DNA from: Amycolatopsis sp. cg9
GTDB taxonomy: Bacteria; Actinomycetota; Actinomycetes; Mycobacteriales; Pseudonocardiaceae
NCBI RefSeq assembly: GCF_041346945.1
Contig: NZ_CP166850.1
Span: forward strand, 2,666,001 to 2,730,000
Reading direction: 5' to 3'
DNA: 64,000 nt
Positions 17,409 through 25,969 of the stretch are shown piece after piece. Below the pieces are notes generated by a model, which was given only the letters and a program-made list of their open reading frames with translations, did not search any database and was not told the origin of the DNA. Every line of letters starts with the position of its first letter. The stretch's first letter is position 1. The translations under genes were made by a program, and so were the position numbers.

Positions 17409-18287
17409 TCACTTCCCGGGCTTCTCCCACAGCCAGAACTCGATGCCCTGGTTGTCGACGCAGTCCGCGGTGGTCCCGTACGGGTGGTTCTCCACCTCGC
17501 CCGCCCGGCCGCCCTGCTCGCGCACCCGCGTCAACGCCGCTTCGAGGTCGTCGACCGCGTACATCAGCTTCCAGCCGACCTGCCGGTCGCCGGCCCACAG
17601 CCCGCCCTCGAGGCCCGGGCCCGAGAAGCCCCATGCGTCGGACACCGAGCCCGGCGTGAACTGCCAGCCCAGCACCGCGCCGTAGAACGACTTCGCGGGC
17701 TCGGCTTCCGGGACCTGGAACGTGAAGTACATGGCCGCGCCCGGGGAAGGCGCGGGAGGGGAGACGGTCGCCTGGGAGACCAGCCAGCGCTGGCCGAACG
17801 GGTCGCGGAACGAGCCGCCCCGGCCGTACGGCGAGTCGGTCACCTCGCGGATCAGCGTCGCGCCGCGCTCCAGGGCCCGGGCCACCGACACGTCCGGGTC
17901 CGGGACCTCGACCCGCACCGACGCGCCGCCCTCGCGGGGGGCGACGTGGCCGATCTCGGGGTACTCCTCGGCGAGCATCAGCACGGCGTCGCCGATGGCC
18001 AGCTCGGCGTGGCCGATGCGGCCGTCGTCCATCAGGATCGGGTCGCCGCGGCGCACGGCGCCGAAGACCTCGACGTAGAAGTCGAGGGCGGCGCGGGCGT
18101 CGGACACCGCGAGGTACGGCGTCAGCGAGCGCAGTTCGGCGGCGGTGGCCGGCGCTTCCGAGGTGGTCGTCATATCGGCTCCGTTCAAGATCGAGCGGCG
18201 CAGGTTGTCGCGCAGCTCGGCGGCGAAGTCCGGGTCGGGTTCGACCCGTGCGGAGGGACGGCGGAGCGCGTCGAACGGCTCAGGCAT
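17409..18287 (-). CDS. Two-domain VOC protein coupled to ECF sigma factor
   Basis: The 292-residue protein begins with a short conserved leader (PFDALRRPSARVEPDPDFAA) ending near residue 37. Two glyoxalase/VOC domains follow at about 45-170 and 180-290. The leader style is familiar from actinobacterial proteins encoded directly after ECF sigma factors, where the first segment may contact the sigma factor. The start overlaps the sigma gene by eight bases, so expression is coupled. The VOC domains could sense a small molecule or metal. This is context inference; no classical zinc anti-sigma motif is present. Confidence 0.75.
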   Translation of the reverse strand: MPEPFDALRRPSARVEPDPDFAAELRDNLRRSILNGADMTTTSEAPATAAELRSLTPYLAVSDARAALDFYVEVFGAVRRGDPILMDDGRIGHAELAIGDAVLMLAEEYPEIGHVAPREGGASVRVEVPDPDVSVARALERGATLIREVTDSPYGRGGSFRDPFGQRWLVSQATVSPPAPSPGAAMYFTFQVPEAEPAKSFYGAVLGWQFTPGSVSDAWGFSGPGLEGGLWAGDRQVGWKLMYAVDDLEAALTRVREQGGRAGEVENHPYGTTADCVDNQGIEFWLWEKPGK

Positions 18288-18804
18288 CGCGACCCTCCTT
18301 CTCTTCGTAGGCGCGCCGGAACGCGGCGCGGGCCCGCACGAGCAACGCCTCGGTGGCGTGCACGCTGCGGCCCAGGTGGCCGGCGACCTCGGGCACCCCG
18401 AGGCCGTCGACGTACCGGAGGGTCAGCGCGGCCCGGTGGTGCGGGCCGAGCGAGTCGAGCACCTGTCTCGCGCGCAGGGCGTCGAGCTGCTCGTCCCAGG
18501 GGTCTTCGACGTCCGGCTCGCTGTCGTGCACGAGCCGCAACCCGCGTTCCTCGCGTTCTTTGCGCCGCCAGTGGTCGGCGAGCTTGTGCCGGGCGACGCC
18601 GATCAGCCACCCGGTGCTCACTGGCGGTGCGTACTCCTTGCGACAGGCGGCGACCGCGCCGAGGAACGTCTCGGACGTCAGCTCCTCGGCGAGCGTGCGG
18701 TCGCCGCAGCGGGACAGCAGGTACCCGTAGACCTCCGGCAGCGCGGTCTCGTAGAGGCCGAGCAGCGCGAAGGCCGGGTCCGGTCGTACCCGAGGTTCCG
18801 TCAC
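18280..18804 (-). CDS. ECF-type RNA polymerase sigma factor
   Basis: This 174-residue protein has sigma region 2 (YGYLLSRCGDRTLAEELTSETFLGAV) and region 4 (LGPHHRAALTLRYVDGLGVPEVAGHLGRSVHATEA read in sections) joined by a charged linker. It redirects RNA polymerase to a small regulon. Its only close partner is the VOC protein that overlaps its stop, so control probably passes through that protein. The upstream gap to the DHA2 pump gene is about 50 bases. No autoregulatory promoter could be assigned with confidence. Confidence 0.85.
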   Translation of the reverse strand: MTEPRVRPDPAFALLGLYETALPEVYGYLLSRCGDRTLAEELTSETFLGAVAACRKEYAPPVSTGWLIGVARHKLADHWRRKEREERGLRLVHDSEPDVEDPWDEQLDALRARQVLDSLGPHHRAALTLRYVDGLGVPEVAGHLGRSVHATEALLVRARAAFRRAYEEKEGRDA

Positions 18805-18856
18805 ACCCCCATAGTCGTCCGGCGGACCGGTTTTCCGACGGGTGAATCCGGAATTT

Positions 18857-20281
18857 CTAAACCCGCGGGTCCGGCAGCCGCCGCCCGGTGATCGCGACGA
18901 TCGCCGCCAGCAGCGCCACCACCCCGATCACCAGCGCGAACGCGTCCCGGCTGCCCAGTGAACCGGCGAGGGCCGCGTACAGGCTCCCCAGCGTCGCGAC
19001 CCCCAGCGCCAGCGACGTCTGCTGGTTCGTCGTCATCACGCCGCTGCCCACGCCGGCCAGGTCGGTCGGCACGTGCGACAGGACGATCCGGAACAGCGTC
19101 GTCATCGCCAGCGCGTTGCCGACGCCGATCGCGACCATCGACGGCGCCAGGTCGAGCACGGTCAGGTGCGGCCACTGCGCCAGCGTCGTGCACAGCAGCG
19201 CCACCATCCCGAGCGCCGTGACCGCGCCGCCGACCGGGACGACCCGCTGGCCGTAGCGGGCCACCAGCCGGCTGCTCAGCATCGACACCGTGAAGTACGC
19301 GACCGCCAGCGGCGTCAGCGCGACACCGGCGCCGAGCGGCCCGAAGTGCAGGCCCTCCTGCAGCGTCATCGCGTAGACGAACATGAACGAACCGAACGCG
19401 GCGAAGAACGGGATCGCCACCATCAGCCCGCGCCGGACGCTCGGCAGCCGCAGCACCGACGGCGGCAGCAGCGGCGTGCCGCCGGTCCGCTCCAGGCGGC
19501 GTTCGACGTGGACCAGCGCCGCGGCCGAGAACGGGAACACGGCCAGCAGCGCGATCGTCCACGCCGGCCAGCCCAGCGCCCGGCCTTCCATCAGCGGGAC
19601 CAGCAACGACAGCAGCGTCACGGCGAGGAGCAGCGTGCCGAGCCGGTCGACGCCCAGCGGGTTGTGCGCGCGGCTCTCCGGCAGCCGGCGGGCCAGTACC
19701 AGTACCACCAGGCCGATGGGCACGTTCACCAGGAAGATCGGCCGCCAGCCGCTGCCGAACAGGTCCGCGGCCACCAGGCCGCCGCCGAGGAGCTGGCCGA
19801 CGACGGTGGAAAGGCCGCCGGTCGCGCCGAACAGGCCCAGCGCGCGCGAGCGCTCTTCGCCGGACGTCGTCGCCTGGATGATCGAGAGCACCTGCGGCAG
19901 CAGCAACGCCGACGCCGCCCCCTGCGCGGCGCGGGCGATCACCAGCGTGGTCGCCGTCGGAGCGATTCCGCAGGCCAGGGACGTCAGCGTGAACAGCCAC
20001 AGCCCGGCGAAGAACAACCGGCGACGGCCGAACGAGTCGCCGAGGCGGCCGCCGACCACCAGCAGCACCGCGTACGCGATGCCGTAGGCGGCGACCACCA
20101 GTTCCAGGGTGGCGGTGGAGGCGTGCAGGTCGGCATCGATCGTCGGCAGCGCGACGTTGACGATGAAGAAGTCGATGATCGGCAGCGCCGCCCCCAGCAG
20201 CACCGTGACCAGGCCGGCGGGGGTCAACCCAGGCCGGGCGGGTGCGCCGGTCGTGTTCGGCGCGAGTTCAGTCGTGGTCAT
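18857..20281 (-). CDS. MFS DHA2-family drug efflux transporter (14 TM type)
   Basis: The 474-residue protein has about 14 hydrophobic segments. The DHA2 motifs are present: motif C region in GLSTVVGQLLGGGL, motif A in GGRLGDSFGRRRLFFAG, and the motif D-like segment IIDFFIVNVALPTI near the first helix. Members export lipophilic cations, dyes or antibiotics by proton antiport. The ATG at 20281 is preferred over a start 16 codons upstream, which would lie inside the operator palindromes. It faces the MmyB-type regulator across about 100 bases holding several CTGGTACCAG boxes. Confidence 0.88.
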   Translation of the reverse strand: MTTTELAPNTTGAPARPGLTPAGLVTVLLGAALPIIDFFIVNVALPTIDADLHASTATLELVVAAYGIAYAVLLVVGGRLGDSFGRRRLFFAGLWLFTLTSLACGIAPTATTLVIARAAQGAASALLLPQVLSIIQATTSGEERSRALGLFGATGGLSTVVGQLLGGGLVAADLFGSGWRPIFLVNVPIGLVVLVLARRLPESRAHNPLGVDRLGTLLLAVTLLSLLVPLMEGRALGWPAWTIALLAVFPFSAAALVHVERRLERTGGTPLLPPSVLRLPSVRRGLMVAIPFFAAFGSFMFVYAMTLQEGLHFGPLGAGVALTPLAVAYFTVSMLSSRLVARYGQRVVPVGGAVTALGMVALLCTTLAQWPHLTVLDLAPSMVAIGVGNALAMTTLFRIVLSHVPTDLAGVGSGVMTTNQQTSLALGVATLGSLYAALAGSLGSRDAFALVIGVVALLAAIVAITGRRLPDPRV

Positions 20282-20306
20282 GGGTACTACGATCGGCCTC
20301 GATTTA

Positions 20307-20383
20307 AACTGGTACCAGTTGTTGTTCATCCTGGTACTGCCACTACCTGGTACCAGGTTCGCGGGCGTGCCATCCTGGCACCA
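20307..20383. promoter_or_regulatory. Cluster of CTGGTACCAG operators between efflux pump and regulator
   Basis: Two perfect palindromes lie in the divergent promoter: AACTGGTACCAGTT (20307-20320) and ACCTGGTACCAGGT (20345-20358), with centres 38 bases apart. Partial copies CCTGGTACTG (20330-20339) and CCTGGCACCA (20374-20383) lie between and beyond them, the last touching the regulator's ATG. This strongly suggests cooperative binding by the adjacent regulator to control both genes. Confidence 0.75.
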
Positions 20384-21213
20384 TGACCACCGCCGTCGAA
20401 TCCGAACTGCGCCGCCAGGAACTGGCGAGGTTCCTGCGCAGCCGGCGCGAGCGGATCACGCCCGAGCAGGTCGGGCTCCCGATCCTGGGCCGCCGCCGGA
20501 CGCCGGGGCTGCGCCGCGAAGAGGTCGCGCAGCTCGCCGGTGTCGGGGTCACCTGGTACACGTGGCTGGAGCAGGGCCGCGACATCAACGCGTCCGAGCA
20601 GGTCCTGCAGGCGATCGCCCGCACGCTGCGGCTCGACCCGCACGAGCACACGCACCTCTTCCGCCTGGCCGGCGCGCCCGAGCCCGAAGGCGAGAAGGAC
20701 TGCCAGGTCATCACGCCGGCCATGGAGCTGATGCTCGAGAAGCTGGAGCCGTACCCGGTCGCCGTCCGCAACGCGCGCTGCGACCTGCTCGCCTACAACC
20801 GCGGCTACACCTGGCTGATGGGCGACGTCGACGCGATCCCGTTCGCCGACCGCAACACCCTGGTCCAGTGCCTGCTCAACCCCGAGTGGCGCGCCCGGAT
20901 GCTGGACTGGGAGACGAACATCCCGCGCGTGATCGCGTCCTTCCGCGCGGCGATGGCCGACCACGTCGCCGAGCCCGCGTGGAAGCAGCTGGTGAAGCGC
21001 CTCAAGGCGGAGTCGCCGCTGTTCGCCGAGCTCTGGCCGCACCACGACGTCAACTCGGAGCCGATCCGCACCAAGCGCTACCTGCACCCGGACGTCGGGC
21101 TGCTGCAGTTCAACTTCACCTACCTCCACTACGGCCGCCGCTCGGAGATCACCGTGTCGACCTACACCCCGGCCGACGCGGAGACCGCGGCGAAGCTGCC
21201 GCTCGTGTTCTGA
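20383..21213 (+). CDS. MmyB-like helix-turn-helix regulator
   Basis: The 276-residue protein has an XRE-type helix-turn-helix in its first 85 residues (RRTPGLRREEVAQLAGVGVTWYTWLEQGRDI). A C-terminal MmyB-type ligand-binding domain follows at about 110-270 (NARCDLLAYNRGYTWLMGDVD, split by short loops), a PAS-like fold known to bind fatty-acid-like ligands in this family. It sits divergent from the DHA2 pump, and repeated palindromes between them are the probable operators. It is likely a ligand-responsive repressor or activator of the pump. Confidence 0.88.
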   Translation: MTTAVESELRRQELARFLRSRRERITPEQVGLPILGRRRTPGLRREEVAQLAGVGVTWYTWLEQGRDINASEQVLQAIARTLRLDPHEHTHLFRLAGAPEPEGEKDCQVITPAMELMLEKLEPYPVAVRNARCDLLAYNRGYTWLMGDVDAIPFADRNTLVQCLLNPEWRARMLDWETNIPRVIASFRAAMADHVAEPAWKQLVKRLKAESPLFAELWPHHDVNSEPIRTKRYLHPDVGLLQFNFTYLHYGRRSEITVSTYTPADAETAAKLPLVF

Positions 21214-21214
21214 C

Positions 21215-21239
21215 TACGGCGTACGGCGTACGGCGTACG
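21215..21239 (+). repeat. Short tandem heptamer TACGGCG, about 3.6 copies
   Basis: Three exact copies of TACGGCG and a partial fourth begin just after the regulator's stop and about 60 bases before the kinase start. The segment is GC-rich with alternating GTAC steps. Confidence 0.6.
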
Positions 21240-21296
21240 CGGGGAGTCGCTCCGGGACGGACGCGGCCCGGCCCCGCGACCGGTAGTTTTCGCGGC

Positions 21297-22403
21297 ATGA
21301 GATGGCCGCCGTGGGTGGGGCGCGTGGTGCGCACCGTCGTCGTCACCGGGTTCGTGCTCGGGGCGACCAGCGGTGCGTCGCGCTGGCAGCCCGGCGCGCC
21401 GCCGATGTCCCCGCTGGCGGCCGCGTGGCTCGCCGCCACCGGGCTGACGCTGCTGCTCGTCCACCGCTTCCCGCTGACGATCTTCCTGGTCACGACGGCG
21501 TCGGCGTTCGGCTACTACGCCTCCGGGCTGCCCGGCGGGCCGGTGATCCTCGTCCCGACCGTCGCGTTGTTCCTGCTCACCCGGCAGCGCGGGCCGCTGA
21601 CCGCCGGGATCACCGGGTCCGCCGCGCTGGCCGTGCTCTACCTGGTCCACATCGTGACCTCGGGGTCGTTCGCGCTGGAGTTCGGCGCCGGGTTCCTCGT
21701 CGTCTGGCTGGTCGCGGTGATCGGGGTCGGCACCGCCGTCCGGTACCAGCTCGACGCGCTCGCCGCCCGCCGCGAGCAGGCCGACGAGCACCGCCACCGG
21801 CTGGCCGAGCAGGAACGGCTGCGCATCGCCCGCGAGGTCCACGACGTCGTCGCGCACAGCCTCGCCATGATCAACGTCCAGGCGGGCGTCGCCGCGCACG
21901 TCGCCGACCGGCGGCCCGAGCAGGCGAAGGAGGCGCTGCTGAACATCAAGGCGGCCAGCGCCTCGGCGCTCAAGGACCTGCGCGCGACACTGGCCGTGCT
22001 GCGTTCCGGCGAGGACAAGGCACCCGCGCCGAGCCTCGCGCAGGCCGGTGAGCTGCTGGAACACGCGCGCGACGCCGGGTTGGCGGTCGACGTCCACGGC
22101 GAGCCGGGCGACCTCCCGGCGCCGGTCGACGCGGCGGCGTACCGGATCCTGCAGGAGTCGCTGACCAACGTCGTCCGGCACGCCGACCGGCCGGAACACG
22201 TCGACGTGCGGTTCGAACGGCGCACCGGGAGCTTCGCGATGAAAGTCCGTGACGACGGCCGCGGCACCGCCCAGCCGACGCCCGGCCACGGCCTGCGGGG
22301 CATGGGCGAGCGTGCTTCGGCGCTCGGCGGCCGGTGCACCGCCGGGCCGGTCGACGGCGGGTTCGAAGTGTGCGTCGAGCTACCGATCGAGGGGGAAGCA
22401 TGA
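21297..22403 (+). CDS. Sensor histidine kinase, NarL-system (HisKA_3) type
   Basis: The 368-residue protein has four or five N-terminal membrane helices (residues 10-140) with almost no extracellular loop, so it probably senses a signal within or at the membrane. The dimerisation segment carries the phospho-accepting His in REVHDVVAHSLAMINVQ, followed by the HATPase lid with ESLTNVVRHA and DDGRGT. This is the common actinobacterial DesK-like class. The stop overlaps the response regulator start (ATGA). No clear ribosome site precedes ATG 21297. Confidence 0.88.
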   Translation: MRWPPWVGRVVRTVVVTGFVLGATSGASRWQPGAPPMSPLAAAWLAATGLTLLLVHRFPLTIFLVTTASAFGYYASGLPGGPVILVPTVALFLLTRQRGPLTAGITGSAALAVLYLVHIVTSGSFALEFGAGFLVVWLVAVIGVGTAVRYQLDALAARREQADEHRHRLAEQERLRIAREVHDVVAHSLAMINVQAGVAAHVADRRPEQAKEALLNIKAASASALKDLRATLAVLRSGEDKAPAPSLAQAGELLEHARDAGLAVDVHGEPGDLPAPVDAAAYRILQESLTNVVRHADRPEHVDVRFERRTGSFAMKVRDDGRGTAQPTPGHGLRGMGERASALGGRCTAGPVDGGFEVCVELPIEGEA

Positions 22404-23068
22404 TCCGCGTCCTGCTGGCCGACGACCAGGTCCTGGTCCGCGCCGGGTTCCGCGTGCTGCTGGAGACCGAGGACGGCTTCGAGGTGTGCGGCGAGGCCGG
22501 CGACGGCGAGCAGGCCGTCGCGCTCGCCATCGAGCACCACCCGGACATCGTCGTGATGGACGTCCGGATGCCCGGCGTCGACGGCCTCGAAGCGACCCGG
22601 CGGATCACCGCGGACCCCGACCTCGCCGGGACGAAGGTGCTGGTCCTGACCACCTTCGACGTCGACGAGTACGTCTACGAAGCCCTGCGCGCCGGCGCGA
22701 GCGGGTTCCTGCTGAAGGACACCGAGCCGGTCGAGCTGCTGCGCGCGCTGCGAGTGGTCGCGAGCGGCGAGGCGCTGCTGGCGCCGACGGTCACGCGCCG
22801 GCTGATCCAGGAGTTCGTCGGCCGCCCGGAGAACCGGCGCGTCGACACCAGCGCCGTCCGCGAGATCACCGACCGCGAACGCGAGGTCCTCGCGCTCGTC
22901 GCGGGCGGGATGTCGAACGACGAAATCGCCGCCCACCTGGTGATCTCGACGGCTACGGCCCGCACCCACGTCAGCCGCATCATGACGAAGATCGGCGCGC
23001 GGGACCGGGCCCAGCTGGTGGTGCTGGCCTACGAGTCCGGCCTGGTCAGCCCGCGCCGGCCCGCCTGA
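22400..23068 (+). CDS. NarL/LuxR-type response regulator
   Basis: The 222-residue protein has a receiver domain with acidic pair (LLADDQ), phospho-Asp in VVMDVRMPG and the conserved Lys in GFLLKDTEP. The C-terminal LuxR helix-turn-helix contains LTDRE-like ITDREREVLALVAGG and ARTHVSRIMTKI. It is translationally coupled to the kinase gene. Targets are not evident. Its 3' end overlaps a possible small antisense gene at 23046-23141. Confidence 0.9.
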   Translation: MIRVLLADDQVLVRAGFRVLLETEDGFEVCGEAGDGEQAVALAIEHHPDIVVMDVRMPGVDGLEATRRITADPDLAGTKVLVLTTFDVDEYVYEALRAGASGFLLKDTEPVELLRALRVVASGEALLAPTVTRRLIQEFVGRPENRRVDTSAVREITDREREVLALVAGGMSNDEIAAHLVISTATARTHVSRIMTKIGARDRAQLVVLAYESGLVSPRRPA

Positions 23069-23141
23069 CCCGGCGCACCACCCGCACGGCCCGCACCAGG
23101 AACACCACGGCGAGGACCGAGACCAAGCAGATCCAGATCAC
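23046..23141 (-). CDS. Possible 31-residue single-span membrane protein
   Basis: A GTG at 23141 on the minus strand is preceded by GGGAGAGGAGG, one of the strongest ribosome sites in the window, with four bases between. It opens a frame of 31 codons reading VIWICLVSVLAVVFLVRAV followed by an Arg/Val tail. This is one hydrophobic helix with a strongly basic end, as in many real small membrane proteins. It overlaps the 3' end of the response regulator by 23 bases antisense. Translation is not proven. Confidence 0.45.
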   Translation of the reverse strand: MIWICLVSVLAVVFLVRAVRVVRRVRRAGAG

Positions 23142-23237
23142 GGCGCCTCCTCTCCCGGCCGACTCTCTGCTCAAGAGGCGTCCGGGAGTGGGACGGCGTT
23201 CACCGACACGGTCGAACTCACCCTTTCGGGTGAGCCG

Positions 23238-24464
23238 TCAGTTGTTCGTGCGCTCCGTCGGCGGCGCCTTCTGGACCTGCGCGGTCAGCAGCGTCTTGAA
23301 CGAGCTGAGCGTCGCGTCCTTGGACGGGCCGAACGAGTCGATGATGATCACGCGGTTGTAGAGCACGTAGACCGCGCGGTAGACCTGCTGGTTCGCGTCC
23401 GCCGCCGAGAACACCTGGACGCCGTGCAGCGACAGGTTGCGGTTGACGGTCAGGCCGCCTTCCTGCTCCGCGTTGCCGTACTCGGCGGCCACCGCGGAGG
23501 CGGCCTGCGCGTTCGGCAGCTCCAGCGCGAACAGGCCCAGCGTGACGTCGCCGTCCTTGGTCGTCTTGAGCAGGCCTTCGGTCATGCCGCTCTGCTTGAG
23601 CTTCTCGATGACCGTCGTCGGCAGGTACTTGGCCGACTGCAGCTTGTCGAGGTCGAACTCGCCACCGCCGGCGCGGGTCGTGCCCGCCGGGGTGATCAGC
23701 GCGGCGGAGTTGTCGGCCGGCTCCGGCTTGGCCGCGGGCGGCTCCGGGAGCGGCTTGACGGTCGGCGCGGGCGGCGGCTGCTGCTGGCTCGAGCTCTGGG
23801 CGACCGGCGGGTTCTGGCCGCCGCCGTCCTTGATGAACAGCGCCCAGACGCCGAAGCCGAGGCCGGCCACCACGAGCACCGCGATGACGGCGAACGCGAT
23901 CTTCTTTCCCTTGCCCGACGACGGCTGGGTCTGGAAGCTCTCCGGGCCCTGGCTGATCCAGTCCGCGTTGTTCGACGGCGCCAGCGGCGGGAACTCCGAG
24001 CCGCCCCATGGCGGGCTGACGTCCTGCTGCTGTGCGCCCCACGGGTTCTGCTGCTGCATCGGCTGGGCGAACCCGCCGGCCGGGGAGTGCTGGCCGTACT
24101 GCGGGGGCGGCTGCTGCTGCGGGAACCCGCCGGACGGCGAGTGCGGGTGCTGCTGCTGCCACTGCGGGACGACCTGGGTCCGCTCGCCACCGCCGGCGTC
24201 GGCCGCCGAGACGACCTGCGTCGCTTCCGCGGAGTTCTCCTGCGACTGCTGCTGGGGCGGGGCCACCGGCGGGATGATCTGGGTCTCGGCGGCGTTCCCG
24301 GCCGGCTGCGACTGCGCGGGCTGCGCGGGGGCCGCCGACTGGCTCTCACCGGTCGACACGGCCATGGACAGCACCCGGTCCCGCCGGGCCCGGTATTCGT
24401 CGGCCGTCAGGTTGCCTGCCGCGAGCTCCTCGTCAAGCCTGCGCAGCTCTTCCTGCCAGGTCAC
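23238..24464 (-). CDS. Membrane protein with N-terminal WQEELRRLD domain (paralogue A)
   Basis: The 408-residue protein starts with a short helical module (TWQEELRRLDEELAAGNL, residues 2-19, then ADEYRARRDRVL) that resembles SHOCT-type oligomerisation domains. A long Gln/Pro/Ser-rich cytoplasmic region (35-185), one membrane helix near 190-212 and an extracellular alpha/beta domain of about 150 residues follow. A paralogue with the same layout lies at 30567-31703. GTG at 24464 has AGGGGG upstream and places the module at the N-terminus. Function is unknown; the pair brackets a polysaccharide-like gene block. Confidence 0.75.
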   Translation of the reverse strand: MTWQEELRRLDEELAAGNLTADEYRARRDRVLSMAVSTGESQSAAPAQPAQSQPAGNAAETQIIPPVAPPQQQSQENSAEATQVVSAADAGGGERTQVVPQWQQQHPHSPSGGFPQQQPPPQYGQHSPAGGFAQPMQQQNPWGAQQQDVSPPWGGSEFPPLAPSNNADWISQGPESFQTQPSSGKGKKIAFAVIAVLVVAGLGFGVWALFIKDGGGQNPPVAQSSSQQQPPPAPTVKPLPEPPAAKPEPADNSAALITPAGTTRAGGGEFDLDKLQSAKYLPTTVIEKLKQSGMTEGLLKTTKDGDVTLGLFALELPNAQAASAVAAEYGNAEQEGGLTVNRNLSLHGVQVFSAADANQQVYRAVYVLYNRVIIIDSFGPSKDATLSSFKTLLTAQVQKAPPTERTNN

Positions 24465-24588
24465 CCCGGTACCCCCTTGGGTATATCGCCTGCGAGTGCG
24501 AACTGAGGGTTCGCACGGAGTCATTGTGCACGGGTGTGCTCACCTGTTCGTCGCCCACCACCCCGTCGTTACCTTCGCGTGGCGGAGG

Positions 24589-25905
24589 TCAGCGCGGGTG
24601 CGCCGCGAGCACCTGGCCGAGCAGGTCGATCGTCTGGTCGCGCAGCAGCGCCGAGGACCCGCCGATGACGCTCCGCTCGACCAGTTCGAAGGTCACGATG
24701 TCGCGGTCGGCGAACAGGCCGGCCATCTCCTGCGCGGTGCTCTGCGCCACCGTCTCGGCGTGCACGATGGTGACGTCCTGGCAGCTCGCGGCCAGGAACG
24801 GGCTCGCGAACTGGGTGAACGAGTCGGCGACCACCGCCATGTTCGGAGCTATCGAGCCCTTCGGCTTGGCGCCGTCCGGCTGGCTCAGGTGCAGCGGCGT
24901 CTTGAAGTCGCTGGCGATGTAGCGGGTCCGGTCGGCGCCGCCGTCGGTGGCGAGGCTGTACGTCGTCAGCGAGCGCTGCTCGTTCTTGCCGAGCACCCGG
25001 GCCAGGTCGGCGGGCCACGGCCGGACGCCGTTCGGCGCCGCCTGCCAGTTCGCCGTGCTGCCGGGCTGGATGGCCGAGCCCAGCGCGTACGTCATGACCA
25101 GGCCGCCGTCGAACGACCAGTGCGTGTCGTTGCGGTCGTACAGCGAATGCCCGACCCGCTTTTCGGCGTCGGCGAGCGCGGGCCGCAGGTCGATCGCGCC
25201 GGACTCGCGCGGCACGCGGTTCCAGAACTCGGCGGTCCGCGCCAGCGCGCACGGCTTGCCGACGTAGGTGTCGGGCAGGTGCGTCGGCTCTTCGCTGTAC
25301 TTGTCCGGCGCGATGACCAGCTCGAACTTCCGCCCGGACCGCTCGACGACGCCGCGCAGCTTCCGCAGGGCGGCGACGACGTGGTCGGTGTCCATCACCG
25401 GGCGGCACCGCGCGTTGACGTCCTCGCCGAGGTACAGCCAGCCGTCCTTGCCCGGGAGCACGGTCGGGTAGACGTACCCCGGGACGTCGCCGGTGTTCGG
25501 CTGCCCCTGGTCGACGCCGACGGTGCCGCCGTCGTGGCTGGTGCCCTGGCCGGACCCGGGCGGGTCGCCGAAGACGCCGGTGCCGACCGCGTCGGCGGCC
25601 TGGACCCCGGCCTGGCGCAGCGGCAGGTGGTCGGTCGCCCAGCCGGACAGGCCGGTGAAGAACCCGAAGCCGTCGGACAGGCTGGGGAAGTCGCGCAGCG
25701 GCCGGTTCTCGAACGCCTCGGGCCGCACGCCGACCGCGGACAGGAACAGCGGCGTGACGAAGAAGAAGGCCGCGCAGGCCAGCGCGGTGCGCTGGCGCTT
25801 GCTGTGCCGGGGCCGGTAGAGGTTGTGCTCCTTGGGCAGGAACGACTCCGGGGTCCTCGGCAGCACCGGCTGGGTGGGCAACTGCGACGGAGGACGGGAG
25901 GACAC
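24589..25905 (-). CDS. AlgJ/AlgX-like SGNH-type acetyltransferase-family protein
   Basis: The 438-residue protein has a cytoplasmic N-terminus, a membrane helix near 42-60 and an extracytoplasmic domain. Its motif DRNDTHWSFDGG supplies the Asp-x-His pair that is diagnostic of the AlgJ/AlgX (DHHW) family, and VVADSFTQFAS supplies the nucleophile Ser. Such proteins O-acetylate exopolysaccharides with a membrane-bound MBOAT partner. No MBOAT gene is visible here. It is divergent from the methyltransferase gene at 25970 and may modify the polymer made by the neighbouring fusion enzyme. Confidence 0.8.
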   Translation of the reverse strand: MSSRPPSQLPTQPVLPRTPESFLPKEHNLYRPRHSKRQRTALACAAFFFVTPLFLSAVGVRPEAFENRPLRDFPSLSDGFGFFTGLSGWATDHLPLRQAGVQAADAVGTGVFGDPPGSGQGTSHDGGTVGVDQGQPNTGDVPGYVYPTVLPGKDGWLYLGEDVNARCRPVMDTDHVVAALRKLRGVVERSGRKFELVIAPDKYSEEPTHLPDTYVGKPCALARTAEFWNRVPRESGAIDLRPALADAEKRVGHSLYDRNDTHWSFDGGLVMTYALGSAIQPGSTANWQAAPNGVRPWPADLARVLGKNEQRSLTTYSLATDGGADRTRYIASDFKTPLHLSQPDGAKPKGSIAPNMAVVADSFTQFASPFLAASCQDVTIVHAETVAQSTAQEMAGLFADRDIVTFELVERSVIGGSSALLRDQTIDLLGQVLAAHPR

Positions 25906-25969
25906 GGCCGTATCCTAGCGCCGGGCCGGTGACGGGCGGTCCGGAACGGTGATCCCGGAGGGACGTGCG

